A stretch of DNA of 5,054 nucleotides from Spirochaetaceae bacterium (GCA_031257135.1 JAIRPH010000070.1:1-5054); one strand, 5' to 3'. Shown: positions 1-4,617, counted from the stretch's first letter. Numbers and translations: made by a program. Notes: generated by a model not told the origin, from the sequence alone.

Positions 1-1710
1 CGCCGACTGCGTGCCGAGAAATATGGTAAGCTCGTCGTCTACGCCGTCGCCGTCAGGGCTGAAATACTGAGGCTGTGAAGAGTAGCTGAGAATCGGAACG
101 GATTTATCCTCAGAAGTAACGATTACCGGTTCCTCGATAACCGGCGGGACGGACTCTTCCATCGGGTTATACGCGGCAAGGAAAACCGCGGGTTTGTGCA
201 GTTTCTGAATCTCCTGAGTGCCGATCCGAACCGGGTATAAGGTAATATTCTCAGGACTTTTTGCTTTCGGATTTTCCGGCTTTGCCGGATATTCCACTAA
301 GTAGACTTCTCTCGGCTCTTCGGATTGAGAATACTGAACCGGGAAGCCCTTTTCGGAACGGAATTCCAGCAGGATATAATTATTAATCTGGAAAAAGGTA
401 TATTTGCCTTTCCGGTTCGTTTCGCTTGAAGATAAGGTATAAAATCCGTCCCGGGAAAACTGAAGGGTCCCGATGGAGCCGTTATACTGAGCGTCGATGA
501 ACGAGGGCGGAGACTCAGAGGCTTTCAAAGACCGCGGTTCCAATGACAGGGCTTTGCGGTAAGAGCCGTCCCAAGAAGCGGTAACGCCGATGCGGATACG
601 CATATCCTCAGAAACCTTCAGGCGGATGCTGTCCAAAGATTCAAGCTCTATGTCCAGAGACCGCCGCAGGTTGGTAACGGAAATGTTCTGCGTGGCGATG
701 TACAGCCCGTACCGAGTAAGACCGGAGTTCTGCCACGTAAATATCTGCTGGGCTTCATCGTCGTAAAAGATAATTTCCCGGTTCCGGGTATCGAAATAGA
801 TATACTGCCGGGCGTCTACGGTTCCTTGGGGACTCACATAATACCACAGCCCGTCGATGAATCCCTCAAAGGAAGCCGCGCTGTTCAGCAATTCCTGCAA
901 TCGGGATTGCTCTATCTGTTTTCCCGGTATATGGAGAAAACTGCTTTGCTCATAGAGTCCTCTTGTTTCATTAAAGGTATACAGCACTTCTTTTTGGTCT
1001 AGGGGATTGGCGGAGGACTCGTCTCTGCTTCGGGCGATGATGGAAAAGCTCTGTCCCTTAGCGTACCCCTGCTGATAAGCCTGAGTCCGCTGAGTTTCCT
1101 GAACTGAAATAGAGCCGTTTGCCCGGAGTTCCGCTATTTTGCTGAAGGGAAACTGGTCGCCTTCCAAGAGGTTTTTTCGGAATACGGTCATGGTATATTC
1201 GCCGATGCCGTTCATGCCGGAGAGGATTACGCAGGGCGTCCGGTCTCCCGCTAAATCCTGCATATAGAGCTGTATGGTTCCGGGACGGGTCGCCGCGGCG
1301 GGCGCGCTCCAGAGCCGGACATACTTTTGCGTACCAACGTCAAAGTCAATATAGGTGAGATAAATCGGACTGTCTTTCTCAAGAAGATTCCGGTATGCGA
1401 TGATCTGTTCCTCTTCCGGGTCTTCGTCAAAATTGGCGGTCAAGAGGCTTACCAGAATTTCGCCGCTGTTAAGCGCGGTTTTGGCGGTGATCCGCTCTTC
1501 GTAGGCGGCCGGTTCCGCTTCGCTGAGGTCCGGGTCTGTCTGTTCCGCGGTCAGCCCCGGATTCTGCGGGACAATGACCTTCGTCTGCCTCTGCTGTTTC
1601 TTGGCGGGAGGACTCGGCGGCTCCCGGGGAAGCCAGATCAGCGCGGCGGACCCTAAAGCGGTTATCAGAAAGACGAATCCGGTTATTGTCCTGAAAAATT
1701 TTCTCGTCAT
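1..1710 (-). CDS. Pallilysin-related adhesin-like secreted protein, 3' end beyond the window
   Basis: An uninterrupted 570-codon frame runs from ATG at 1710 to the window edge, so the C-terminus is missing. Residues 5-27 form a hydrophobic signal peptide or membrane anchor. It has no lipobox cysteine and is followed by a Pro/Lys/Gln-rich linker (28-50), so the bulk should lie outside the cytoplasmic membrane. Residues 80-180 are a compact beta-rich region. Residues about 245-470 contain a lipocalin-like Gly-Leu-Trp (287-289) followed by many short beta strands. This part resembles what I recall of treponemal pallilysin-related adhesins; that name is from memory and not searched. No HExxH metalloprotease motif occurs in the visible part. 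At 550-562 there is an acidic Asp/Gly loop, SPDGDGVDDELT, typical of Ca-binding loops opening FlgD/Ig-like domains, after a Pro/Glu-rich linker (512-540). It lies 41 bp downstream of the DUF2156 gene but behind a terminator, so it is probably transcribed separately. Confidence 0.85.
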   Translation of the reverse strand, partial: MTRKFFRTITGFVFLITALGSAALIWLPREPPSPPAKKQQRQTKVIVPQNPGLTAEQTDPDLSEAEPAAYEERITAKTALNSGEILVSLLTANFDEDPEEEQIIAYRNLLEKDSPIYLTYIDFDVGTQKYVRLWSAPAAATRPGTIQLYMQDLAGDRTPCVILSGMNGIGEYTMTVFRKNLLEGDQFPFSKIAELRANGSISVQETQRTQAYQQGYAKGQSFSIIARSRDESSANPLDQKEVLYTFNETRGLYEQSSFLHIPGKQIEQSRLQELLNSAASFEGFIDGLWYYVSPQGTVDARQYIYFDTRNREIIFYDDEAQQIFTWQNSGLTRYGLYIATQNISVTNLRRSLDIELESLDSIRLKVSEDMRIRIGVTASWDGSYRKALSLEPRSLKASESPPSFIDAQYNGSIGTLQFSRDGFYTLSSSETNRKGKYTFFQINNYILLEFRSEKGFPVQYSQSEEPREVYLVEYPAKPENPKAKSPENITLYPVRIGTQEIQKLHKPAVFLAAYNPMEESVPPVIEEPVIVTSEDKSVPILSYSSQPQYFSPDGDGVDDELTIFLGTQSA

Positions 1711-1716
1711 AGGTCC

Positions 1717-1722
1717 AGTATA
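1717..1722 (-). promoter_or_regulatory. Candidate -10 box (TATACT) of the adhesin-like gene
   Basis: TATACT on the minus strand ends 6 nt before the ATG at 1710, which would place the transcript start at or next to the start codon. The -35 position falls in the T-run of the preceding terminator and has no good match. No clear Shine-Dalgarno sequence at normal spacing is present. This is inference from motif and position. Confidence 0.4.
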
Positions 1723-1738
1723 CTGCCTTTAGTCCTGC

Positions 1739-1760
1739 AAAAAAAGCCCGGTTAGGGCTT
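1739..1760 (-). terminator. Intrinsic terminator of the DUF2156 gene
   Basis: On the minus strand AAGCCC (1760-1755) pairs with GGGCTT (1749-1744) around a 5-nt loop, and a run of seven T follows (1745-1739). The left arm encodes the last Lys-Pro of the DUF2156 protein and the loop contains its TAA stop codon, so coding sequence and terminator overlap. It separates this gene from the adhesin-like gene. Confidence 0.8.
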
Positions 1761-2624
1761 GTAGAGACCTATATGTTTCCGTACAAAACCCGAGGGGCGA
1801 TAGGTCATTTTAGCCTGCCGAAGCCCTTCGTCTCCCAAGTCCTGCTCCCGGTTGATATGGACCACCTCTTCTTCTAGGGACGCCGCAAAGGTCTGATTCA
1901 TAAACTGATAGATGCCCTTGTAAGCGTCAACTCCTTTTTCAAAATGTACGGCGAACATCTTGCCCCGGGACAGACGCTCTCCGAGGCACCAGCCCCGGGG
2001 CTTTCCGTTTATGTAATAGATCGATCCTTGCATATCCAGCGCGGGGAATAATTCCAACGCTTCTTTGGCGGCGTTGTAATCGCCGTCTTCGCCTTTATCC
2101 TGCCGCCATCGGTCTAGGGCTTCCAGGGCGTGAGGAATGGTTTCCGCTGTTAAAGGCTGGATTTCGCAGGTATACGCGCTGAGGAAGGCGTTCACCAGAT
2201 TCCGCTTTTTGTGATACTTTTTGCCCGGCAGTTCGGCGAGATCGGTTCTGAGGTAGAGGTAATCGAAATTATCCCGATCCTCAGCGACGGCGATTCCCCA
2301 TTCGGCAAGACTGCTCTGATTCGGGGCAAGCGCGGAATCGGGGATGCCTTTCCAGTAATCGTGAGTCTCGAAGAGCCGGATCAGCGCGTCCCGGTCGGGG
2401 ACGGCGCAGGGGGTCATAAAGAACCGCTTTCCCTCCCGCTGTCCTGAGATAATCAGCCCCTCTCCGCGCCGGGAAACCCGGTATTGGTAACGGGTCCTAA
2501 ATAGATAGAGATTCGCAAAAGTATATTCTGAAACGCCGTCAGTGAGCCGAAACAATAAAGGCTGTATATCTGATTTTAATTCAAAACCTATAGGTACAAA
2601 TTCAGGATAACAGGGTATTGACAT
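1752..2624 (-). CDS. DUF2156 / LPG-synthase C-terminal-like protein (GNAT fold)
   Basis: This is a complete 290-residue protein. It matches the family annotated as DUF2156 or phosphatidylglycerol lysyltransferase C-terminal domain, which is built from two GNAT-like folds. Visible landmarks are an aromatic N-terminal segment (34-48, YTFANLYLFRTRYQY), the basic GKKYHKKRN motif (134-142), the HFEKGVDAYKGIYQ segment (227-240) and the C-terminal NREQDLGDEGLRQAKMTYRP block (258-277). These are the most conserved parts of the family as I know it. There are no transmembrane helices, unlike full MprF, so it is probably a cytosolic aminoacyl- or acyl-transferase-like enzyme. The substrate cannot be told from sequence. 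ATG at 2624 is chosen because it precedes the conserved N-terminus. No Shine-Dalgarno is present upstream, but a TATACT box ends 8 nt away. Confidence 0.92.
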   Translation of the reverse strand: MSIPCYPEFVPIGFELKSDIQPLLFRLTDGVSEYTFANLYLFRTRYQYRVSRRGEGLIISGQREGKRFFMTPCAVPDRDALIRLFETHDYWKGIPDSALAPNQSSLAEWGIAVAEDRDNFDYLYLRTDLAELPGKKYHKKRNLVNAFLSAYTCEIQPLTAETIPHALEALDRWRQDKGEDGDYNAAKEALELFPALDMQGSIYYINGKPRGWCLGERLSRGKMFAVHFEKGVDAYKGIYQFMNQTFAASLEEEVVHINREQDLGDEGLRQAKMTYRPSGFVRKHIGLYKP

Positions 2625-2632
2625 ATATATTA

Positions 2633-2638
2633 AGTATA
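2633..2638 (-). promoter_or_regulatory. Candidate -10 box (TATACT) of the DUF2156 gene
   Basis: TATACT on the minus strand ends 8 nt before the ATG at 2624. The stretch between is A/T only and has no ribosome binding site, so the predicted transcript would have a leader of 0-3 nt. The -35 region is weak (TTCCTT at 17-nt spacing). Confidence 0.45.
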
Positions 2639-2676
2639 CTCAATAGATGAAAAATAAGGAAGTCCCCGGACACTCA

Positions 2677-2716
2677 GGTCAGGGCGGAAGCGGGAGAAGC
2701 CCGCCCTCGGCTGACC
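2677..2716. repeat. GC-rich nested imperfect hairpin
   Basis: GGTCAG (2677-2682) pairs perfectly with CTGACC (2711-2716). Inside it GCGGG (2690-2694) pairs with CCCGC (2700-2704) around loop AGAAG, and the intervening bases pair partly. It sits between the DUF2156 promoter and the small ORF at 2749-2985. Neither strand carries a T-run directly after the stem, so it is not a standard terminator. It could be a dispersed palindromic repeat or a structured RNA segment. The rest of 2641-2748 holds only a small GTCC/GGAC hairpin (2662-2671). Confidence 0.5.
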
Positions 2717-2748
2717 GCCGCGCTTACGCTCTATCGTTACTGGTACTT

Positions 2749-2985
2749 TTAGAACTTTCGCGCCAGCCTGAACCGCCTTCGCAAACTTATCCTTCCGGTT
2801 CCCCGCAGTTGTATTTTCGATAACACTTCAATATCAGGTAAAGATTCCATTGACTTTATTAAGGACAGATAGTTTTCTGGTAAAGCCTCCTTGCCGACAA
2901 TGCCCCGTAAGGACGTAAGTGGGGAAAGAGGCGACTCAAGTACCGCTTGGCGTTGACCATCCGCTGTGGCAAGCGACTTTACCAT
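2749..2985 (-). CDS. Small hypothetical ORF or gene remnant (78 aa)
   Basis: I do not recognise this gene. The minus frame is open from 3009 to 2749 with a possible ATG at 2985. The middle (about residues 30-62) looks like ordinary amphipathic helical protein with a Leu-Pro-Glu/Asp turn pattern, and the C-terminal 16 residues are Arg-rich. Codon third positions are mixed and unlike the G/C-rich third positions of the two genes to the left. No Shine-Dalgarno precedes the ATG. The frame begins right beside the left end of the IS element, so it may be a fragment of a longer gene, flank brought in with the element, or chance. The opposite strand is broken by stops. Confidence 0.3.
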   Translation of the reverse strand: MVKSLATADGQRQAVLESPLSPLTSLRGIVGKEALPENYLSLIKSMESLPDIEVLSKIQLRGTGRISLRRRFRLARKF

Positions 2986-3016
2986 TTTATTAGGCGTAGC
3001 CGATATGGTTTAATAC

Positions 3017-3032
3017 CTGTGGCTTGCCGCGG
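3017..3032 (+). repeat. Left-end subterminal hairpin of the IS200 element
   Basis: CTGTGGC (3017-3023) pairs with GCCGCGG (3026-3032) across TT, with two G-T wobbles. It precedes tnpA by 25 nt. The wobbles mean only one strand, as in TnpA-recognised single-stranded ends, folds this well. Confidence 0.7.
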
Positions 3033-3051
3033 CTGAAAGTAAGAGTATACT
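3025..3051 (+). promoter_or_regulatory. Candidate tnpA promoter embedded in the left-end hairpin
   Basis: TTGCCG (3025-3030) as -35 lies 15 nt from TATACT (3046-3051) by strict count of 3031-3045. The -35 shares four of six bases with TTGACA and lies in the loop and right arm of the left-end hairpin. TATACT ends 6 nt before ATG at 3058, so the predicted start site coincides with the start codon. Confidence 0.4.
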
Positions 3052-3057
3052 AGAAGG

Positions 3058-3528
3058 ATGAGCGAGATCATCCGGAAAGAACATAATGTGAGTACGCTGA
3101 TGTATCATATAGTATGTCCGGCAAAATACCGAAGAGCGGTAATAAATGAAGAAGTAGACAAGAAGCTTCGGGAGATATGTATTGGGATAGAAGCCATGTA
3201 TGAGATAAAATTTTTGGAGATAGGCGCTGAAAAAGACCATGTGCATTTTTTGGTACAATCAGCGCCGACATACAGCCCTGAGCAAATAGTACATACCATA
3301 AAGAGTATAATTGCAAGGAAAATATTTGAAGCATATTCTGAAGTAAGGAAGAATACTATGGGCGGAGAATTTTGGACGAGAGGATATTATGTGGGGACAG
3401 TAGGCGAACACGGGAATGAACAGGTAATACAACAATAAGTCAAGAACCAAGGATGGAATCCAGATGAGTACCAGAAAATACATGAAGGGAAACAACTTGA
3501 GTTGTTTTCTTATCAAAATAAAACATAA
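3058..3528 (+). pseudogene. tnpA: IS200/IS605-family transposase TnpA with the catalytic-tyrosine codon replaced by TAA
   Basis: Y1-transposase of the HUH superfamily, which cuts and joins single-stranded DNA at hairpin ends. The intact frame would be 156 codons, normal for the family. Visible features are the N-terminal YHIVCPAKYRR strand (16-26), the metal-binding HVH (His61, His63), the FWTRGYYVGTVGEHG segment (105-119), then VIQQ followed by TAA at codon 127 (3436-3438). The frame then continues unbroken for 29 codons, VKNQGWNPDEYQ onwards, to TAA at 3526. In the family VIQQ is followed by Tyr-x-x-x-Gln, and Gln is present here at 131, so the stop sits precisely on the nucleophile (Tyr127 in the IS608 TnpA numbering I recall). 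The 126-residue product keeps the HUH site but lacks nucleophile and C-terminal helix, so it should be inactive. AGAAGG directly abuts the ATG, too close for a normal ribosome binding site; an in-frame TAA upstream at 3040 rules out an earlier start. Confidence 0.9.
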
Positions 3529-3541
3529 AGGTTAAAGATAC

Positions 3542-3559
3542 CGCAGGGCTTGCCCTGCG
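3542..3559 (+). repeat. Right-end subterminal hairpin of the IS200 element
   Basis: CGCAGGGC (3542-3549) pairs perfectly with GCCCTGCG (3552-3559) across TT, 13 nt after the distal tnpA stop. It shares the GGCTTGCC core with the left-end hairpin. It is followed by ATTCTTCATTCTT, a mixed rather than pure T tract, so it could also end transcription weakly. Confidence 0.75.
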
Positions 3560-3584
3560 ATTCTTCATTCTTGGGTAATTTTTT

Positions 3585-3604
3585 CGGTGGCATGGATGCA
3601 ACCG
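3585..3604. repeat. Short imperfect hairpin beside the IS right end
   Basis: CGGT/ACCG and GCAT/ATGC pair around loop GG with one G-A mismatch. T-runs precede it on the plus strand, so it is not a terminator in either direction. Its role is unknown. It might be a second structure in the element's right end or flanking DNA. Confidence 0.35.
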
Positions 3605-3651
3605 CCCCCATAAATTTCAGATTTTATTACGCATAACGTTCCTGTTGTATG

Positions 3652-3714
3652 CGGCGTTTTGCCAGCTCGATAAGGGCTTTGCGTAGCAAAGACCATGGCG
3701 GGCAAAATGTGCCG
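3652..3714. repeat. Long imperfect fold-back (attC-like or repeat)
   Basis: Three nested arms are visible. CGGC (3652-3655) pairs with GCCG (3711-3714), TTTTGCC (3657-3663) with GGCAAAA (3701-3707), and CTTTGC (3677-3682) with GCAAAG (3686-3691) around loop GTA, with GG/CC outside a mismatch. The arms are interrupted by unpaired bases. This resembles integron recombination sites in general shape, but I do not see paired RYYYAAC/GTTRRRY boxes at its ends. Together with the small hairpins around it, it accounts for most of the non-coding stretch 3560-3771. Confidence 0.45.
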
Positions 3715-3717
3715 GAG

Positions 3718-3736
3718 AAAAAGCGCACACTTGTGC
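3718..3736 (-). terminator. Weak candidate terminator of the lipoprotein gene
   Basis: On the minus strand GCAC-AAGT-GTGC (3736-3725) forms a short stem. After two bases it is followed by five T (3722-3718), about 36 nt beyond the stop codon. The stem is only 4-5 bp, so this call is tentative. Confidence 0.35.
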
Positions 3737-3771
3737 CTGTGGTAAAGGCGCGTATCCCCGGCTACTGTTTT

Positions 3772-4185
3772 TTATTTATCTACAATTTCAAAGGAACCGT
3801 CTTTGATCTTAACGGTGTATTTATGACCGGCAGTAAAAGTATACGTCACTGTCATCGTTCCCGGGCTATCGCCGGTAGCTCCAGTGGCTACGCCGCTTAA
3901 GGTATGTTCGCCGGCGGGGATTTTGACGGTAAAACTTTTCCCCTTAAAAGGCGCGAATGATCCCATTTCGCCTTTCCAGTTTACCGGCGCGCCGTCGAAA
4001 GCGGTAACGTGCGGGATTTTTACAAAAGGCGACGGCGATACCCCCTTAAACATAAGGGAACAATCCTGATCGGGCGGGCTATTCGCATCATGACGCCCGC
4101 CGTCAACAGTACCGCAACCAGTCAACAGCAATACCAATGCCAGCGTTATCGCCGACATTCCAACAAAAAATTTTTTGTTTGCCAT
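3772..4185 (-). CDS. Small spirochaete-type lipoprotein, function unknown
   Basis: The protein has 137 residues. Lys4-Lys5, a hydrophobic core (6-21) and lipobox Leu-Thr-Gly-Cys (21-24) mark a signal-peptidase II site, giving a mature lipoprotein of 114 residues anchored at Cys24. The mature part starts with a Gly/Asp/Pro-rich tether (25-41). A beta-sandwich-like domain follows: PAGEHTLSG (90-98) and, near the end, FTAGHKYTVKIKDGSFEIV. That pattern of Pro-Ala-Gly-x-His strands and Ala-Gly-His/Lys-x-Tyr strands recalls PEGA-like domains and small multi-copy lipoproteins of gut treponemes (memory, not searched). The start is fixed by AAAGGAG (4198-4192), 6 nt before ATG. The first codons N-K-K-F-F-V form an 18-bp DNA palindrome (4162-4179). 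The gene stands alone between two repeat-rich non-coding stretches. Confidence 0.88.
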   Translation of the reverse strand: MANKKFFVGMSAITLALVLLLTGCGTVDGGRHDANSPPDQDCSLMFKGVSPSPFVKIPHVTAFDGAPVNWKGEMGSFAPFKGKSFTVKIPAGEHTLSGVATGATGDSPGTMTVTYTFTAGHKYTVKIKDGSFEIVDK

Positions 4186-4191
4186 TTCTTA

Positions 4192-4198
4192 CTCCTTT
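4192..4198 (-). promoter_or_regulatory. Shine-Dalgarno of the lipoprotein gene
   Basis: AAAGGAG on the minus strand with 6 nt to ATG at 4185 fixes the start and is among the clearest ribosome binding sites in the window. Confidence 0.85.
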
Positions 4199-4219
4199 AC
4201 TTCGGCAACAAAGTTTTTA

Positions 4220-4260
4220 GGTATGCGCTGGATTTCATACCGGTGGTATGCCGCATAACC
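4220..4260. repeat. Cluster of GGTATG inverted and direct repeats upstream of the lipoprotein gene
   Basis: GGTATG occurs at 4220-4225 and 4245-4250, with inverted CATACC at 4236-4241. The inner pair forms a perfect 6-bp hairpin with loop GGT. GGTATGC (4245-4251) also faces GCATAACC (4253-4260) with a one-base bulge. The cluster lies 35-75 bp upstream of the ATG at 4185, where an operator or promoter would be expected, and could instead be a recombination site. No convincing -35/-10 pair was found here. Confidence 0.45.
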
Positions 4261-4304
4261 CTTTAGCGCGTTCTCTTTACCCGGTTCGTTTCAGACAAGT
4301 GGAA

Positions 4305-4337
4305 CGCTTATATTTTCCTTCTTGCGAAGGTATAACG
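4305..4337. repeat. Asymmetric bulged hairpin downstream of the 63-residue gene
   Basis: CCTTC (4317-4321) pairs with GAAGG (4326-4330); read on the minus strand the loop is GCAA, a GNRA tetraloop. The stem continues TTATA/TATAA (4308-4312 with 4331-4335) beyond a TTTT bulge and CG/CG past one unpaired base. Unpaired bases lie on one side only. No T-run follows on the minus strand, so it is not a typical terminator for the gene ending at 4351. Confidence 0.45.
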
Positions 4338-4350
4338 CCCCGGAGGGCAG

Positions 4351-4542
4351 TTATTCCAAGACTGAGCCGGAATAAGCCGGCAGAAACGCGGTCCCACTGC
4401 CTGCGGCTTGGGCGGAAGGCGGGGATTTTCGGGCGGAATCTTCCGCTCGCTGGGCGAGACGTACATAGCCCAGCAGTTCCGCCTGATGCTCCGGCGTCAA
4501 TAGCCGGGAAATCTTCAACACTTCGTGAGCATAATCAGTCAT
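4351..4542 (-). CDS. 63-residue helical protein divergent from the Xre repressor
   Basis: Not a family I can name. Residues 5-38 are predicted helical with a Leu-Thr-Pro-Glu turn (15-18). Residues 39-63 are low-complexity Ser/Pro/Ala/Gly and look like an unstructured tail. Glu7-Arg28 aligns without gaps to Glu78-Arg99 of the neighbouring Xre protein, with identity at Glu, Leu, Ile, Leu, Thr, Gln and Arg (7 of 22) plus several conservative changes. It therefore looks like a stand-alone copy of the C-terminal tail domain of that repressor. The start is ATG at 4542 because AGGAAG (4552-4547) lies 4 nt upstream and a promoter lies beyond that. A longer reading from TTG at 4599 would start inside the -35 box. 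A role as partner or antagonist of the repressor is inference from homology and arrangement. Confidence 0.75.
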   Translation of the reverse strand: MTDYAHEVLKISRLLTPEHQAELLGYVRLAQRAEDSARKSPPSAQAAGSGTAFLPAYSGSVLE

Positions 4543-4546
4543 ATCA

Positions 4547-4552
4547 CTTCCT
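4547..4552 (-). promoter_or_regulatory. Shine-Dalgarno deciding the start of the 63-residue gene
   Basis: AGGAAG on the minus strand, 4 nt before ATG at 4542. It rules in this start over the upstream in-frame TTG. Confidence 0.75.
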
Positions 4553-4572
4553 TTTATTAAGTTATTACTAAA

Positions 4573-4599
4573 ATTATATTTATTTAATAAAATAGTCAA
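4573..4599 (-). promoter_or_regulatory. Promoter of the 63-residue gene
   Basis: On the minus strand TTGACT (4599-4594) is followed after 15 nt by a perfect TATAAT (4578-4573). The spacing is two short of optimal. The predicted start near 4566 gives a leader of about 24 nt containing the AGGAAG site. Confidence 0.65.
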
Positions 4600-4617
4600 G
4601 AGGGGATGCGCTTATTT

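Larger units (their letters stand above)
3017..3559 (+). mobile_element. IS200-type (single-strand transposing) insertion element
   Basis: The boundaries given are the outer edges of the two subterminal hairpins; true ends lie some bases outside and cannot be fixed without an empty site. The left hairpin, tnpA remnant and right hairpin occur in the order and spacing of IS200-type elements. No tnpB follows tnpA. As known for the family, there are no terminal inverted repeats or target duplication, and the ends are hairpins recognised as single-stranded DNA. Both hairpins share the core GGCTTGCC. Confidence 0.85.

Noticed and set aside
1327..1656. Plus-strand open frame of 109 codons
   Set aside because: It lies wholly antisense to the 570-codon minus-strand gene, starts at TTG and has no family character.
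2211..2447. Plus-strand open frame of 78 codons
   Set aside because: Antisense to the well-supported DUF2156 gene.
3010..3516. Several minus-strand open frames across the IS element
   Set aside because: All are antisense to tnpA, whose HUH motif and flanking segments are clear; composition is a by-product of that frame.
3516..3611. Minus-strand 32-codon frame from ATG 3611 into the IS right end
   Set aside because: Short, without a ribosome binding site, and made largely of the right-end hairpin.
3560..3771. tRNA or other standard RNA gene in the non-coding stretch
   Set aside because: The hairpins do not form a cloverleaf and no conserved T-loop sequence is seen. No CRISPR-like regularly spaced repeats occur anywhere in the window.
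3649..3900. Plus-strand open frame of 83 codons
   Set aside because: It runs through the fold-back DNA into the antisense of the lipoprotein gene, with no ribosome binding site or recognisable protein features.
4162..4179. 18-bp perfect palindrome AACAAAAAATTTTTTGTT in the lipoprotein start
   Set aside because: Explained by the codon series Asn-Lys-Lys-Phe-Phe-Val of the signal peptide; no need for a regulatory role.
3884..4266. Plus-strand frames opposite the lipoprotein gene
   Set aside because: Antisense shadows; the minus strand has a lipobox and a strong Shine-Dalgarno.
4248..4571. Plus-strand open frame of 107 codons
   Set aside because: Overlaps inverted-repeat DNA and the antisense of the 63-residue gene; no start signals.
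4351..4599. 82-residue version of the small divergent protein, starting at TTG 4599
   Set aside because: That TTG is the first half of the TTGACT -35 box, and the extra 19 residues are encoded by the promoter and leader. ATG 4542 has its own AGGAAG site.
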